In this document: positions 63,300 to 64,000 of the stretch, in pieces
Position numbering within the stretch: position 1 is the first letter of the stretch
Layout: every line of letters starts with the position of its first letter
Source: Desulfonatronum lacustre DSM 10312
GTDB taxonomy: Bacteria > Desulfobacterota > Desulfovibrionia > Desulfovibrionales > Desulfonatronaceae
Length of the DNA stretch: 64,000 nt
Assembly (NCBI RefSeq): GCF_000519265.1
Contig: NZ_KI912608.1
Span: 1,367,582-1,431,581 of the forward strand
Direction: 5' to 3'
Translations under genes and position numbers: made by a program
Notes under the pieces: generated by a model
Told to the model about the DNA's origin: nothing
The model's input: the letters and a program-made list of their open reading frames with translations, nothing else
Database searches by the model: none

Positions 63300-64000
63300 A
63301 TGATCGGCCGCTTCGCCACCCTGGGCGTGTACAGGGAGTTGTTCGTCTTTCGGGATTTTCAGGTGTGTCTGGCCGGAGGCGGGTTGGCCCTGGCCGGGTA
63401 TCTTTGGGAGGTCTTCGGGCCGGTTTGGGCGTGGCCCGTGCTCGTGCTCTACGCCGGGTCCATCGGCCTGAACGGCGGGCCGATCATCTGGGGGGCAATC
63501 CAGGGCCTGCTGGAGCGCCGGGTGAACGTGGACGAGCTGGTCAGTCTGGCCTTGATCGCCTGCCTGATCCAGGGCGAACTGCTCACCGCGGCGGTGGTGG
63601 CCTTCATCATGACCCTGGGCACGCTGATCGAGGAGGCCACCAGCGATTCGGCCCGCCGCTCCATCCATGAACTGATGCGCGTGGCCCCCCGGACCGCCCT
63701 GCTTCTGGACGGCGACGGTCAGCGGGAAATCGCGGTCCGGGACATCGCCCCGAACGACCTGCTCCTGGTCAAGCCCGGAGACCGCATTCCCGTGGACGCC
63801 CGGATCGTTTCCGGGGCCTCGGCCTTGGACGAGTCCGCCATCACCGGGGAATCCCTGCCCGTGACCAAAAGCGAGGGAGACGAGGTGCTGGCCGGAACCC
63901 TGAACCACAACGGCGTGCTGCGCATCCGGGCCGAGAAAGTGGGAGAGGACACGCTCCTGGGCCGGGTGATCCGCCTGGTCGGCGAGGCCGAGCAGCACAA
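63300..64000 (+). CDS. Cation-transporting P-type ATPase, N-terminal part
   Basis: The gene runs off the right edge; 233 residues are visible. There is no N-terminal HMA metal-binding domain. Membrane helices at about 24-60 and 78-112 (LVSLALIACLIQGELLTAAVVAFIMTLGTLIEEAT) lead to the actuator domain: VKPGDRIPVDARIVSG and DESAITGESLPVTKSEGDEVLAGT, with the TGES phosphatase loop. The spacing fits heavy-metal P1B ATPases. The CPx or other metal-selectivity motif lies beyond the window. GGAG lies 8 bases before the ATG at 63300. It is divergent from the ABC operon and may share its control site. Confidence 0.9.
   Translation, partial: MIGRFATLGVYRELFVFRDFQVCLAGGGLALAGYLWEVFGPVWAWPVLVLYAGSIGLNGGPIIWGAIQGLLERRVNVDELVSLALIACLIQGELLTAAVVAFIMTLGTLIEEATSDSARRSIHELMRVAPRTALLLDGDGQREIAVRDIAPNDLLLVKPGDRIPVDARIVSGASALDESAITGESLPVTKSEGDEVLAGTLNHNGVLRIRAEKVGEDTLLGRVIRLVGEAEQH

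Noticed and set aside
63231-63998. 255-residue frame antisense to the P-type ATPase
   Set aside because: His/Gly/Asp-rich shadow of a conserved gene.

Overview
The window looks like the chromosome of a sulfate-reducing deltaproteobacterium of the Desulfovibrionales. The evidence is a free-standing desulforedoxin, a four-haem cytochrome c3, a rubredoxin:oxygen oxidoreductase-type flavodiiron protein, high GC and many sensor kinases. A Desulfonatronum-like alkaliphile is my best guess, but that is inference. No rRNA, tRNA, CRISPR array or intact insertion sequence was seen.

Layout. 1-5447 (minus): a purine/amide-flavoured group with an amidohydrolase cut by the window edge, a protein joining an RsbW-like ATPase domain to acetyltransferase domains, a cupin, a relic of a second amidohydrolase, an NCS2 permease fused to a degenerate RsbW-like domain, and a VanX-type dipeptidase. 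5875-13359 (minus): two related PAS histidine kinases, a CheB-CheR-PAS fusion and a PAS relic. 13519-16880 (minus): a B12-binding radical SAM protein, cytochrome c3, and a run of very small stress-type genes (CsbD, DUF3096, DUF3309, a glycine-zipper lipoprotein, an lmo0937-like peptide, desulforedoxin). 17148-17738 (plus): a HigBA-type toxin-antitoxin pair. 17855-20714 (minus): an unknown protein, a KaiC-like ATPase and a diguanylate cyclase in one overlapping operon. 21007-24724 (minus): a basic DRR-repeat protein, the flavodiiron protein and an acyl-CoA ligase. 24751-30862 (minus): a response regulator, a four-CBS hybrid kinase, a second kinase and an XRE-PAS-GAF regulator. 31018-33856 (minus): chemoreceptor and CheW behind a sigma-28-like promoter. 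34286-48145 (plus): housekeeping genes carB, purF, kdsD, PBP1A, cheX, D,D-carboxypeptidase and glnD, with an orphan antitoxin between carB and purF. 48190-58605: argD, dut, glgP, a PaaK-type ligase, a second HigBA pair, ilvE and a cyclophilin. 58774-59686 (minus): orphan antitoxin-like genes and a small conserved protein. 59911-63076 (minus): an ABC exporter operon. 63300-end (plus): a P-type ATPase, truncated by the window.

The most unusual thing in the window is a family of dispersed fold-back elements. Each is two inverted arms built of six-base units (GAAATC or GATCGG/GATTCC types) around a 30-70 base loop. I find seven two-armed copies and one single arm, near 2.2, 11.5, 13.4, 20.9, 28.4, 50.5, 51.3 and 54.3 kb. 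Two copies (20788-20965 and 28301-28473) are clearly the same element with terminal inverted repeats. Two others (11.5 and 51.3 kb) share loop sequence. Some have run into genes and now encode SKSKSKS or DFDFDF stretches. A second, separate 62-base repeat lies upstream of both desulforedoxin and the flavodiiron gene and may be a shared control site.
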